A stretch of DNA of 35,576 bases from Peptostreptococcaceae bacterium (GCA_030532705.1 JAUNKR010000022.1:1-35576); one strand, 5' to 3'; shown: positions 8,316-16,784, counted from the first letter of the stretch. Numbers and translations: made by a program. Notes: generated by a model not told the origin, from the letters alone.

Positions 8316-8347
8316 TCGGCAGGTTAAGACTTGAACCTATTTGCCGA
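8316..8347 (+). promoter_or_regulatory. 5' leader hairpin before the CAP-like gene
   Basis: TCGGC (8316-8320) pairs with GCCGA (8343-8347), enclosing AGGTT (8321-8325) paired with AACCT (8334-8338). There is no T-run, so it is not a terminator. It sits at the very start of the predicted transcript, where a 5' stem can stabilise an mRNA. It resembles no riboswitch I know. Confidence 0.5.
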
Positions 8348-8400
8348 TATAAAAGTATAGTTTAATGTATCTTAGAAAAATGTTTAAAGGAGACCTAAAG

Positions 8401-9288
8401 ATGAAGAAAACTTCGAAAATGCTGACGATGTTAGCGGTAATTACCACTCTGATGACTTCTTTCTCGTTTGCGACAGAACTTAAGTCGGAAACGGAGGAAA
8501 AAAAGAATTCGCAATATGAGCCGTTTTATTTTGTAAATGTTGACGGAAAGACAATGTACACCGATAAAGAAGGAATTCCTAATACCGGAGTGTACGCTTA
8601 TCATAAACCGAAAAATAAGATGGTTTACATTACAAAAAAAGGTGCGATCAAAGATTTATGGTGGCGACATGGGCGATGTTATTATGCAAGCGGGAAATAT
8701 TATGTCAATACCACTACTCCGGACGGATATAAAGTCAATGAAAAGGGGGCGGTAGTTTCTTCATACGACATTCATCCCCAAGCGCTTCATCAAAGAGCAT
8801 TTTTTGAAGCGATCGAAGAGGATACTAAAAAGGAAATTGAAATTTTAATAAATGAATATCGAGTTGCCAACGGGAAGAAAGCTCTGGAGCGAACAGAGAT
8901 CCTCGATGGATTGGCTGAACTTGAATCGGAGCGAACATTGAAAGAATCCCAAGGTGCTCCGAAAAGTCTACCATATTATTGGGATAAATTGAAAGAATCG
9001 GGTTATATGACCGGGGTCAGAAGTAGTAGATATCGTTACATCAGAGGAAGTGAGGGCTTTGGTGAGGACGGATTATATGTTAGCGGAAAACTGATGAGCC
9101 CAAAAAATTTGGCAAATAAGATCCTTCGTCAGTGGATAAATGCTGACGGGAAAAGTTCGGATACACTCCTTTTAGATGAAAGGATGAGTTATTACGGCAT
9201 CGATTGGGTTTACGGACAGGGAGAGGAGTATACAAAATTCTACCCTTATCTGATCGTGACGGAGATGTTTGAGAAAAGAGCAAACTGA
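8401..9288 (+). CDS. Secreted protein with cell-wall-binding-like repeats and degenerate CAP domain
   Basis: A 295-residue exported protein. I chose the ATG at 8401 (AAAGGAG at 8386-8392) over the in-frame ATG at 8365, because it opens directly on a signal peptide (MKKTSKML, hydrophobic core, cleavage near SFA-T). Residues about 45-120 look like choline/cell-wall-binding-type repeats rich in Tyr, Trp and Gly (WWRHGRCYYASGKYY, DGYKVNEKGAVV). Residues about 135-295 match the CAP (SCP/PR1) fold: LINEYRVANGKKAL, LAELESERTLKE, GSEGFGEDG, then a late YYGIDWVYG and YLIVTEMF. The position where CAP proteins usually carry a His (SxxH) reads GKSSDTLLL, so metal-type activity is doubtful. It has its own strong promoter and terminator. 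A wall-associated role is inferred. Confidence 0.78.
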   Translation: MKKTSKMLTMLAVITTLMTSFSFATELKSETEEKKNSQYEPFYFVNVDGKTMYTDKEGIPNTGVYAYHKPKNKMVYITKKGAIKDLWWRHGRCYYASGKYYVNTTTPDGYKVNEKGAVVSSYDIHPQALHQRAFFEAIEEDTKKEIEILINEYRVANGKKALERTEILDGLAELESERTLKESQGAPKSLPYYWDKLKESGYMTGVRSSRYRYIRGSEGFGEDGLYVSGKLMSPKNLANKILRQWINADGKSSDTLLLDERMSYYGIDWVYGQGEEYTKFYPYLIVTEMFEKRAN

Positions 9289-9310
9289 TCCCCTTTGTTT
9301 TGAAAAAAAG

Positions 9311-9366
9311 AGCCGACCTCTAAACGCCGGGCAAAGATCCGGCGGATTGGATGGTCGGTTTTTGTT
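9311..9366 (+). terminator. Terminator after the CAP-like gene
   Basis: The outer stem AGCCGACC (9311-9318) / GGTCGGTT (9353-9360) has a G-U pair and encloses an inner CGCCGG/CCGGCG stem. It ends in a run of T. Confidence 0.85.
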
Positions 9367-9436
9367 GTAAAATATCGCTTTGAAAGCACGAAGAGAGGTG
9401 ATCGCCTGATCAGCAGCATAAGAGGGCTTGGATGTT

Positions 9437-9479
9437 ATTACGCAAAGGAAGCGTAATTTATAGAGTCTCGGGGTATAAC
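9437..9479 (+). promoter_or_regulatory. Inverted repeat and possible -10 upstream of the moxR-like gene
   Basis: ATTACGC (9437-9443) and GCGTAAT (9451-9457) form a perfect 7-bp inverted repeat with a 7-base centre. A -10-like TATAAC stands at 9474-9479, 30 bases before the start codon, but no good -35 is visible at the right distance. The repeat lies where a regulator could occupy or replace the -35 region. It has no T-run, so it is not a terminator. Confidence 0.4.
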
Positions 9480-9508
9480 TGAAATTGAACAAAAAAACAG
9501 GAGGAAGT

Positions 9509-10420
9509 ATGCTGGAGTTTTTAAGAACACAAAATATATCAGACAAACTGATACAGGATATCATACATTTTAGAGATTTTTATAGATTGGATGAAAAATG
9601 GAACTATCGTGTACCGAAGCCGAAATACCGCTACTATGGAAAAGATGTGTGGGAAATGGCGATCGTTGCGATCTTGCAAGGAGACAATCTTCTTTTGAGC
9701 GGACCGAAGGCGACAGGGAAAAACGTTTTGGCGGATAATCTTGCGGCGGTATTTCATCGTCCCAGCTGGAACGTTTCTTTTAATGTCAATACGGACAGCA
9801 GTGCATTGATCGGGACCGATACTTTTGAAGATGGAGCAGTGAAGTTTAGGAAGGGTTCGATCTATGAAGCTGCGATCTATGGAGGATTTGGGATCTTTGA
9901 TGAGATCAATATGGCAAAAAATGATGCGATCGCTGTTCTCCATTCCGCGCTGGATCATCGAAGGATCATCGATATTTCCGGCTATGATCGGATCGAATTG
10001 GCCGATGCAGCCCGGTTTATCGGCACGATGAACTATGGATATGCGGGAACGAAGGAGCTGAATGAAGCGTTGGTATCTCGATTTATGGTCATCGAGATCC
10101 CGCCGATCAGCAAAGAGAAATTGAAGCTTATTCTCGAATCGGAGTTTTTGCATCTACGCGAAGACTATCTGGAGCATTTCAGTTCACTTTTTTTGGATCT
10201 TCAGCTTAAATCACAAAACTCTGAGATCTCAAGTAAAGCCGTGGATCTGAGAGGGTTGATCGGAGCGATCAAAGCAATGGATCGAGGACTTTCGCCCCAA
10301 CTTGCGATCCGAATGGGAGTGATCGGCAAGATCTTTGACGATTTTGAGAAAGAGATCGTTGAGGACGTGATCGATCTTCATCTTCCTGTCAATGCGAATC
10401 GAGAGGTTATTTTTAGATGA
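9509..10420 (+). CDS. MoxR-type AAA+ ATPase
   Basis: A 303-residue AAA+ ATPase of the MoxR/NorQ/CbbQ group, which usually works as a chaperone with a VWA protein. The Walker A is GPKATGKN (65-72), with Asn where Ser/Thr is usual. Walker B is GIFDEINMA (Asp131, Glu132). The sensor and arginine-finger area reads FIGTMNYGYAGTKELNEALVSRF. The C-terminal lid region follows VDLRGLIGAIKAM. AGGAGG at 9499-9504 fixes the ATG at 9509; a TTG at 9485 lies before this site and is unlikely. Its stop overlaps the next ATG (ATGATG), which couples it to the VWA protein. The target that the pair remodels cannot be told from the sequence. Confidence 0.88.
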   Translation: MLEFLRTQNISDKLIQDIIHFRDFYRLDEKWNYRVPKPKYRYYGKDVWEMAIVAILQGDNLLLSGPKATGKNVLADNLAAVFHRPSWNVSFNVNTDSSALIGTDTFEDGAVKFRKGSIYEAAIYGGFGIFDEINMAKNDAIAVLHSALDHRRIIDISGYDRIELADAARFIGTMNYGYAGTKELNEALVSRFMVIEIPPISKEKLKLILESEFLHLREDYLEHFSSLFLDLQLKSQNSEISSKAVDLRGLIGAIKAMDRGLSPQLAIRMGVIGKIFDDFEKEIVEDVIDLHLPVNANREVIFR

Positions 10421-12183
10421 TGTTTCTTGAGAAGGATGAAATGTATTCAAATTCGACTCGTGATGAAAATATCGTTTGGACGATCAGTAAGGACTATGAT
10501 ATCGCTCCATTGACAGAGCTTGTTGAAAAAACCGGGATCGAGTCTCTCGATCGATATCGTATGGCGATACTCGGGATGATCTATCGTTTGCCCGATCATT
10601 TGCGGATCTTAGCTTATTGCGTAAAGAAAAAGATCGCCACCCAAAAACAACCGATATTTTCGGAACTGATGATCTTGACAATGGAGGAGATGATCAGCTC
10701 AAGGCTTGGAGATGAATATGCCGGATTTGCCGATATGCAAAGGAAAGTATTAACGGATGTTGCAGTATTTTATGATAAAATGCGAAAAAGAGGAGATGTT
10801 TCTCATGAAATACGTTATACCTACTATGCCTATATAAAAGGAAGTGTACCGAAAACCAATGCCCGAACGATCAAACTGCTGGATGACATTTTGCTTTTTG
10901 AAGGGCTTGATCCGATCCGATATACTACGAATTTAGATAAATTGCTGCAAAAACATTTTCATTTTCAAAAATCTGCCGAAATAGAATTAACAGATCCGAA
11001 GATGGAGGATCCGATCGAAAAGAAGAAGGATAAGGATCTCAATAAAGCGCAGCATATTTATTTGGATCGACTTGAATTGGATGAACAAGTGACATCTGCC
11101 GAATTCAGCCAAGTGGATATCGGAAAGATGATCGAGCTGATGAAAGAGGACCAAGCGGAAAGTCCGATGGATCTGATGCCTGCCGATGAGAAAAGGATCT
11201 ATCGAAGGATCATTGAAAATTATGGACCGCCAACGGTGACAGGGCAAAAGCTTGCAGAACTTGAGAAGCGACTTTCGGTAGGGATCCATTTGGGAGAGCA
11301 TATCCATATTACAGATCGTTTTATGCAGATCGAAGGATATAAAAAACAGATGCTATTTGACCAGATGCAAGAGAATATCGATCATTTCGATTATATGAAT
11401 CGGATCTATCGTCGGAATATCACAAGGCTCGTCGAGCGACTTACCCGAACGATCGTGGCGGATACGGATCATTCGCCAAATAGATTGGATAATGGAATGA
11501 TAATGCCGGAGAGGATATGGCGGCGCAAGATCCTCGGGGACAGCAAAGTCTTTTATAAGAACTTTCGAGATACGAGAGGAGAATTTGCGGTAGATATCCT
11601 GTTGGATGCGAGCGGTTCACAGATCGAACGTCAGAGTTTGGTCGCGGCACAAGGTTATATTATCGCGGAAGCGTTGACTCGGGTGGGGATCTCTTGTCGA
11701 GTAAGCAGTTTCAATAATCTGTTTGACTATATGATCCTAAAAATCTATAGAGACTACCGAGACGGAAGATCTAAAAATCGTCAGATCTTCAGTTATCAAG
11801 CGGAGGGTAGCAATCGTGACGGAATGGCGCTTGCCGTCGTTGGCGATCATTTGATAACTCGTGAAGAGGAACATAAGATCTTGATCGTGCTGAGTGACGG
11901 GAAGCCGAATGATGAAAGGGTCGGGGGCATATTTAACACTTTTTCATCCGGGACAAAAGCTTATGTCGGGGAGTTTGCGGTGAAAGATACTGCGCATCAA
12001 GTCAGACTCTTAAGGGCGAAGGGGATCGCTGTTTTGGGGGTTTTTACAGGACTGGATGAAGATCTGGCGGCAGAACAACGTATTTTTGGAAAAGATTTTG
12101 CTTATATCAGCAAGATCGAGAGATTTTCAGATGTTGTGGGAACTTATCTCAAGCGACAGATCTCCAATATTTTGGATTCTTAG
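10417..12183 (+). CDS. VWA-domain protein, NorD/CoxE-like partner of the MoxR ATPase
   Basis: A 588-residue cytosolic protein with no signal peptide. The N-terminal 380 residues are alpha-helical, charged and of unknown fold. The VWA domain fills the C-terminal third. Its metal site (MIDAS) is intact: DASGS at 397-401, GSNRDG further on, and LSDGKPND with Asp494. The SDGKPND and NRDG signatures are those of NorD/CobT-type VWA proteins that pair with MoxR ATPases. It begins within the ATPase stop codon. A second in-frame ATG at 10441, preceded by GAGAAGGAT, could also be the start, which would shorten it by eight residues. Such pairs typically insert metals or activate enzyme complexes; no client gene is adjacent. 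Confidence 0.85.
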   Translation: MMFLEKDEMYSNSTRDENIVWTISKDYDIAPLTELVEKTGIESLDRYRMAILGMIYRLPDHLRILAYCVKKKIATQKQPIFSELMILTMEEMISSRLGDEYAGFADMQRKVLTDVAVFYDKMRKRGDVSHEIRYTYYAYIKGSVPKTNARTIKLLDDILLFEGLDPIRYTTNLDKLLQKHFHFQKSAEIELTDPKMEDPIEKKKDKDLNKAQHIYLDRLELDEQVTSAEFSQVDIGKMIELMKEDQAESPMDLMPADEKRIYRRIIENYGPPTVTGQKLAELEKRLSVGIHLGEHIHITDRFMQIEGYKKQMLFDQMQENIDHFDYMNRIYRRNITRLVERLTRTIVADTDHSPNRLDNGMIMPERIWRRKILGDSKVFYKNFRDTRGEFAVDILLDASGSQIERQSLVAAQGYIIAEALTRVGISCRVSSFNNLFDYMILKIYRDYRDGRSKNRQIFSYQAEGSNRDGMALAVVGDHLITREEEHKILIVLSDGKPNDERVGGIFNTFSSGTKAYVGEFAVKDTAHQVRLLRAKGIAVLGVFTGLDEDLAAEQRIFGKDFAYISKIERFSDVVGTYLKRQISNILDS

Positions 12184-12238
12184 GCGCAGATGAGTGGGAG
12201 GCGTAAAAGGAAATTTTTAACATAGAGAGGCAAAGAAG

Positions 12239-14980
12239 ATGGACTTAATATTGAATGAATTAGACAAATTTTATCGAGAAAATGATGTGAATGAATGTCT
12301 TCAGCGCATTATTTCCATTACAAATCCCAGCGAAGCGATCGATGATATTTTGGATTTTTTGGGAGAAAAATGTTCTTGCGAACGTGCATATATTTTTGAG
12401 CTCAATGGGAATGATACTTTTAGCAACACTTATGAGTGGTGTGCCGAGGGAGTGACTGCTCAAATCGAGTTGTTACAGAATGAACCTGTCGATACGATCA
12501 AATGGTGGTGGCAACTTTTTGAAGACAATCGACCGGTCATCATAAAGGATCTGGAAACAATGAAGGATACGCATCCTCAAATCTATGCAGGACTCAAACC
12601 TCAGGATATCACTTCACTGATCTCGGCACCTATTCGGCTGAATGATGAATTGATCGGTTTTTTGGGGGTGGATAATCCCGATGTGGAACAGGTGGATTCT
12701 ATTGCGACGCTTTTGTTTATGGCGGGGAATTTTATCTCATTTATTATAGAACGCCGTGATCTAATGAAACGTCTGGAGTATCTGAGTTATCATGACCAGC
12801 TGACAGGGGCGCTGAATCGACATGCATATGGAGAAGTGCTGAATGAACTTTCAGAACAACGTTCTTTGGGCATCGTTTATTGTGATATTTCGGAACTCAA
12901 AAAGACGAATGACAATTTGGGGCATGATACGGGAGATTGCTTGATCCTGAGCTGTTATGAGATCCTTAAGAATGTTTTTGCCGATGAAGAAATTTATCGA
13001 GTGGGCGGAGATGAATTTATTGCGATCTGTTGCGATCAGAGCGAAAAGAAGTTTGAAAATCAGGTGATGAAGCTTCAAAGTTTGATCTGTCAAAATGAAT
13101 GTCATATGGCAGTGGGAAGCTCCTGGACAAATGAGCATCCGATCCGCGTGGAAGAACAGGTTAAAAAAGCGGAAAAAGCGATGTATTGGGACAAATCCTG
13201 CTATTATAGCCAGCGAAATCCGATCTCGGGGCAATCAAGAGACCGTCGTTGCAGTCCAAGACCTCCTTATCCCGAAAAGAAGTCGAATAGGGATTTAGAA
13301 CAGGATACAGGCTTTTTTGAAAGCAATTATTTTGATCCGGAGCTGTTTTTCAAGTCTATCTCCATGCCGGATTACTATCCTTATGTAGGGGATTTGCAAA
13401 CGAATTTGTTCTATATATCCGATGAGATGAAAGAGGCCTTCGGCTTTACGAGCAATTTGGTATCGGACCTTTTGGGGGAATGGGAGAAGCGGATCACGGA
13501 TCCCGAGGAATTGGCACTTTATCGTCAGGATATCAGTGAGGTCTTAAGCAGAAAAAAGGACATCCACGACCTTCGATATCGAGTGAAGGATAAAGATGGA
13601 AATGATATTTGGATCTATTGTCGCGGGATCATGAAATGGAGCGAGGACGGGAAGGAACCACTCTTTTTTTCAGGAGGGGTTTCGCGGCAGGTCCAAAACT
13701 TTGTGATCGATCCGGTCACAAATTTTCCTCGTGAATACGGTGCAACGATGAAACTTCACGAGCTTCAAAAAAAGGGTGAAGTCATCACCATCATCGGTTT
13801 TACTTTGAATAATTTCTCGGAAGTCAACGAACTCAGGGGAAGGAGTGAAGCGGATACCCTTTTAAGAGAGATATCCCGAAAACTGCTTCGTTATTTTGAG
13901 ACGAAAATGACATTTTATCGACTGGACGGGATGCGCTTTATCGCTATCGTCGCGCCGGATTGCGAAGAAAGTGTGGAGCAGCTGATCCAGCGATTGAAAG
14001 AGATCATCAACGCATTATATTACAGCAACAATATTGTGGTGCGTATCCCATGTTCTGTGGGGGTCATATGTGAAACAGCAAATGACACATCTCCTCAGGA
14101 TATGATCGTCAATATGATATCCCTGTTAGCGACAGCAAAAAATAGTTCGGAAGCCGAATTTGTGGTCCATTCTCCGACAAATATCCACTTACAGCGTTCC
14201 AAAACGCAGATGAGTATGGAGCTGAATAAAAATGTGGTCGATGGACTGGAGAACTTCCGGATCGTTGTTCAACCGACGGTATCAGCGGATGATTTCAGTA
14301 TCACATCGGGAGAGGTGTTGCTCCGTTGGCAATTTGAAGAAAAGGACATATCTCCAAGCATATTTATTCCGATGTTGGAAAGCAATCATCTGATCCTGCC
14401 GGTCGGGAAATGGGTCTTTGAGCAGGCAGTGCGTACTTGTAAAAGGATCACAACGACCTATTTGCCGAATTTCAAATTGGCTGTGAATGTCAGCTATTAT
14501 CAGATTTTGGATCCGGAGTTCTTACCTTTTATGAAAAGAACATTGCAGAAATATAATCTGCATGGAAATCGTCTGATCTTGGAAATTACTGAAACACATT
14601 ATGATGAGACACCGACTAAAGTATTGCAATTTGTAGAAGACTGTAAAAAGCTCGGAATGGGAGTAGCGATCGATGATTTTGGGAATGGATATTCTTCGCT
14701 TGCATTTTTGCTAAAATATCCTGCAAATATCGTGAAGCTGGATCGAAGCCTGATCAATGAGATGGTGACGTCGAAAGACAATATCAATTTTATTTCAAGT
14801 ATCGTATATGCCTGCCATAAGTTTGGTAAAAAAGTTTGTGCCGAAGGAGTCGAAACGGAAGCGGAGCTTGAGATCATTCGGGGCGCTGAATGTGATATGA
14901 TCCAGGGCTATTATTTCTACAAGCCTTTAGAGCTTAGAGATTTTTATCGTATCTTACCTCAGATCCAAGATGTGAAATAG
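12239..14980 (+). CDS. Cyclic-di-GMP enzyme with GAF-GGDEF-PAS-GGDEF-EAL architecture
   Basis: A 913-residue soluble protein. Order: GAF-like sensor (about 20-175), first GGDEF domain (183-325) with DQLTGALNR, YCDISELKKTNDNLGHD and an intact GGDEF at 256-260; PAS (about 370-485); second GGDEF-like domain (488-645) whose signature is degraded to LDGMR (562-566); and an EAL domain (about 662-910). The EAL set looks complete: GEVLLRW (691-697, EVL for EAL), AVNVS with Asn750, LEITE, IDDFGNGYSSL (Asp812, Asp813), VKLDRSL (Lys833), AEGVET and QGYYF. The first GGDEF lacks an obvious RxxD inhibitory site. It may therefore make or break c-di-GMP depending on GAF/PAS ligands. AGAGG precedes the ATG. 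It follows the VWA gene by 55 bases and ends at a strong terminator. Confidence 0.92.
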   Translation: MDLILNELDKFYRENDVNECLQRIISITNPSEAIDDILDFLGEKCSCERAYIFELNGNDTFSNTYEWCAEGVTAQIELLQNEPVDTIKWWWQLFEDNRPVIIKDLETMKDTHPQIYAGLKPQDITSLISAPIRLNDELIGFLGVDNPDVEQVDSIATLLFMAGNFISFIIERRDLMKRLEYLSYHDQLTGALNRHAYGEVLNELSEQRSLGIVYCDISELKKTNDNLGHDTGDCLILSCYEILKNVFADEEIYRVGGDEFIAICCDQSEKKFENQVMKLQSLICQNECHMAVGSSWTNEHPIRVEEQVKKAEKAMYWDKSCYYSQRNPISGQSRDRRCSPRPPYPEKKSNRDLEQDTGFFESNYFDPELFFKSISMPDYYPYVGDLQTNLFYISDEMKEAFGFTSNLVSDLLGEWEKRITDPEELALYRQDISEVLSRKKDIHDLRYRVKDKDGNDIWIYCRGIMKWSEDGKEPLFFSGGVSRQVQNFVIDPVTNFPREYGATMKLHELQKKGEVITIIGFTLNNFSEVNELRGRSEADTLLREISRKLLRYFETKMTFYRLDGMRFIAIVAPDCEESVEQLIQRLKEIINALYYSNNIVVRIPCSVGVICETANDTSPQDMIVNMISLLATAKNSSEAEFVVHSPTNIHLQRSKTQMSMELNKNVVDGLENFRIVVQPTVSADDFSITSGEVLLRWQFEEKDISPSIFIPMLESNHLILPVGKWVFEQAVRTCKRITTTYLPNFKLAVNVSYYQILDPEFLPFMKRTLQKYNLHGNRLILEITETHYDETPTKVLQFVEDCKKLGMGVAIDDFGNGYSSLAFLLKYPANIVKLDRSLINEMVTSKDNINFISSIVYACHKFGKKVCAEGVETEAELEIIRGAECDMIQGYYFYKPLELRDFYRILPQIQDVK

Positions 14981-15017
14981 TACACGAAGATACGTTTTGA
15001 ACAAAAGAGAATACTCG

Positions 15018-15064
15018 GATCCCGAAGATAAAAGAAAATCTTTTGCTCTTCGGGATCTTTTTTA
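15018..15064 (+). terminator. Terminator after the GGDEF/EAL gene
   Basis: A perfect 11-bp stem GATCCCGAAGA (15018-15028) / TCTTCGGGATC (15047-15057) is followed by seven T. Confidence 0.92.
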
Positions 15065-15125
15065 TCGAAAAGTTGAAATCAGTTTGGAAAATATAATTTT
15101 ATTATGAAAATAAGAATAAATGTTC

Positions 15126-15154
15126 TTGAAAATCCATAGCTTTTCTATTATAAT
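15126..15154 (+). promoter_or_regulatory. Promoter of purR
   Basis: TTGAAA (15126-15131), a 17-base spacer and TATAAT (15149-15154). The -35 lies inside the sequence CTTGAAAATCCA (15125-15136), which recurs twice in the spacer upstream of spoVG. Confidence 0.8.
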
Positions 15155-15183
15155 CATATTAAATGTACGGATAAGGAGGGGCT

Positions 15184-16005
15184 ATGAAATTTAGAAAGAG
15201 TGAACGCATCGGAGCGATCGTTAAGATCCTGTCCGATAATCCCAATAAAATTTTTACTTTAGGATATTTTACAGAGTTATTCAACACGGCAAAATCCACT
15301 TTGAGTGAGGATATTTCCGTTGTAAAAAATGTTTTTGAAAAGCTCGAGCTTGGAAAGATGGTGACGATCGCGGGGGCATCCGGAGGGATCAAATTGGTTC
15401 CGTATATAACCAAAGATCGTGCGGTCCGAGAGATCGAAGATCTGATCAGGCAGATCGATAATGAGGAGCGAAAACTGGTGGGAGGATTTTTGTATCTAAA
15501 CGATCTGGTGTCGAGTCCTCGGGTAGCAAAAACGGTCGGTGATCTGTTCGCAAGCGTGATCAACTATCGTGAGGCGGATTATGTCGTGACGATCGAAGCA
15601 AAAGGAATTCCGATCGGAGTAATGACGGCACAGGCAATGAATTTGCCGCTCGTGATCGTAAGAAAAAATGCAAGGATCACCGAAGGGCCGTCATTAGCGA
15701 TCAACTATATGTCAAGCACAAGCGGTAAGATACAGAGTATGACATTGCCTCGTCGTGCGATCAAAAAAGGATCTAAAGTCATTTTGGTGGACGATTTTAT
15801 GAGAGCGGGAGGAACTTTCAAAGGAATGGAAGACCTGATGCGCGAATTTGATGCAAAAGTTGTTGCAAAAGCAGTATTTATGGAGCTTGAGATCGAGAAG
15901 AAGGAGGCTCAGGAATATTTTTCGCTTATGACATTAAAAGATGCGAATGAGATCAAGATCGAGATCAGCAAAAATTTTTTGGAGCGATATGAAGCGGACA
16001 AATGA
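15184..16005 (+). CDS. purR: Pur operon repressor PurR (Bacillus type)
   Basis: A 273-residue transcription factor of the Bacillus PurR family, unrelated to the LacI-type PurR. The N-terminal winged helix (1-75) begins FRKSERIGAIVKILSDNPN and contains the DNA-contacting TAKSTLSEDI. The C-terminal part is a phosphoribosyltransferase-like domain with the PRPP-binding motif VILVDDFMRAGGT (199-211). In the family PRPP releases the repressor from purine genes. Length agrees with the roughly 270-285 usual for the family. AAGGAGGGG precedes the ATG and a sigma-A promoter lies 30 bases upstream. spoVG is downstream as in Bacillus, though the intervening yabJ/ridA is missing. No purine biosynthesis gene lies in the window. 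The C-terminal sequence after 215 is normal. Confidence 0.96.
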   Translation: MKFRKSERIGAIVKILSDNPNKIFTLGYFTELFNTAKSTLSEDISVVKNVFEKLELGKMVTIAGASGGIKLVPYITKDRAVREIEDLIRQIDNEERKLVGGFLYLNDLVSSPRVAKTVGDLFASVINYREADYVVTIEAKGIPIGVMTAQAMNLPLVIVRKNARITEGPSLAINYMSSTSGKIQSMTLPRRAIKKGSKVILVDDFMRAGGTFKGMEDLMREFDAKVVAKAVFMELEIEKKEAQEYFSLMTLKDANEIKIEISKNFLERYEADK

Positions 16006-16333
16006 TTTTAGAAAAGATAAAATCAGGAATGTGAATGTGCGTATTATTAGTTCAAAAAATATAAATTAGTTAAATATTACTTAATTGAATGAGTATGAAA
16101 TTTTTTTGTCAATAAGGGAATAATGGATAAGTCGAATGGGATTGAAATAAAAATGGCAAACAACTGTTCTCTAACGCGGGACAAAGAAAAAGCTTGAAAA
16201 TCCAAGAAAACGATTTTTACCTTGAAAATCCAAAAAACTTATTTCAAATAAAACAAAAAATATAAATCAAATGTTATAAGAGATAAAAAATTGGCGAAAA
16301 GCTATTGTTGATTGAGTTTTTTATGATTTTGTA
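16006..16333 (+). other. AT-rich spacer between purR and spoVG with a direct repeat
   Basis: I see no gene here. The interval is clearly more AT-rich than its surroundings and contains no GATC, a tetramer otherwise very frequent in this window. CTTGAAAATCCAA occurs at 16193-16205 and again at 16221-16233, 28 bases apart. The same core lies over the purR -35. The stretch could be a long control region for spoVG. In Bacillus the yabJ gene would stand here. Confidence 0.45.
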
Positions 16334-16362
16334 TTGCAAAAATAAAATATTTGGTGTAAACT
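16334..16362 (+). promoter_or_regulatory. Promoter of spoVG
   Basis: TTGCAA (16334-16339), a 17-base spacer and TAAACT (16357-16362), about 45 bases before the start codon. No sigma-H pattern at accepted spacing was found. Confidence 0.6.
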
Positions 16363-16408
16363 AAATCTAAACAATTTAATACTTTCATGCAAAAGGAGTG
16401 TATTGATC

Positions 16409-16702
16409 ATGCTAATTACAGACGTAAGAGTAAGAAAATTATCGGATGACGGCAAGATGAGAGGAATTGTTTCTGTTACTTTTGATAATGCATTTGTAGT
16501 TCACGACATAAAGATCATTGAGGGGCAGAATGGGCTTTTTATCGCTATGCCAAGCAGAAAGGTGTCAGAAGGAGAGTTTAGGGATATTGCTCATCCGATC
16601 AATGCGGATATGAGATGGGAGCTTCAATCTCAAATTCTAAAAGCATATGAGGAAGCAAAAGAAAGTAATGGGGATGAAGGCTTGGTAGCAGCAGAGGGTT
16701 AA
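16409..16702 (+). CDS. spoVG: Septation / RNA-binding regulator SpoVG
   Basis: A 97-residue member of the SpoVG family: [40 protein letters not shown] and [11 protein letters not shown] are all diagnostic. SpoVG is a small nucleic-acid-binding regulator, known from Bacillus septation and sporulation and from gene control in Staphylococcus, Listeria and Borrelia, so its presence does not prove sporulation. The ATG at 16409 gives the family N-terminus (M-x-x-TDVR); AAAGGAG lies 10 bases before it. A TTG at 16403 would add two residues and cannot be excluded. The acidic tail after residue 80 ([11 protein letters not shown]) is variable in the family. It is a single-gene unit ended by a terminator, without the glmU and prs genes that follow it in Bacillus. 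Confidence 0.96.
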   Translation: MLITDVRVRKLSDDGKMRGIVSVTFDNAFVVHDIKIIEGQNGLFIAMPSRKVSEGEFRDIAHPINADMRWELQSQILKAYEEAKESNGDEGLVAAEG

Positions 16703-16740
16703 GCTCTTAAAGTACTTATTGGTTAAATGAAATCTTTTTG

Positions 16741-16774
16741 AAGAGTGCTTATCGGTGATGGGTGCTCTTTTTTT
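16741..16774 (+). terminator. Terminator after spoVG
   Basis: AAGAGTGCTTATC (16741-16753) pairs with GATGGGTGCTCTT (16757-16769) over 13 positions with four G-U wobbles, a GGT loop and a T-run. Confidence 0.85.
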
Positions 16775-16784
16775 GTGCGTCAAT

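Noticed and set aside
16113-16140. Sigma-H promoter for spoVG (GGGAAT ... GAAT)
   Set aside because: The spacing between the two elements is too short for the sigma-H consensus and the site lies far from the gene.
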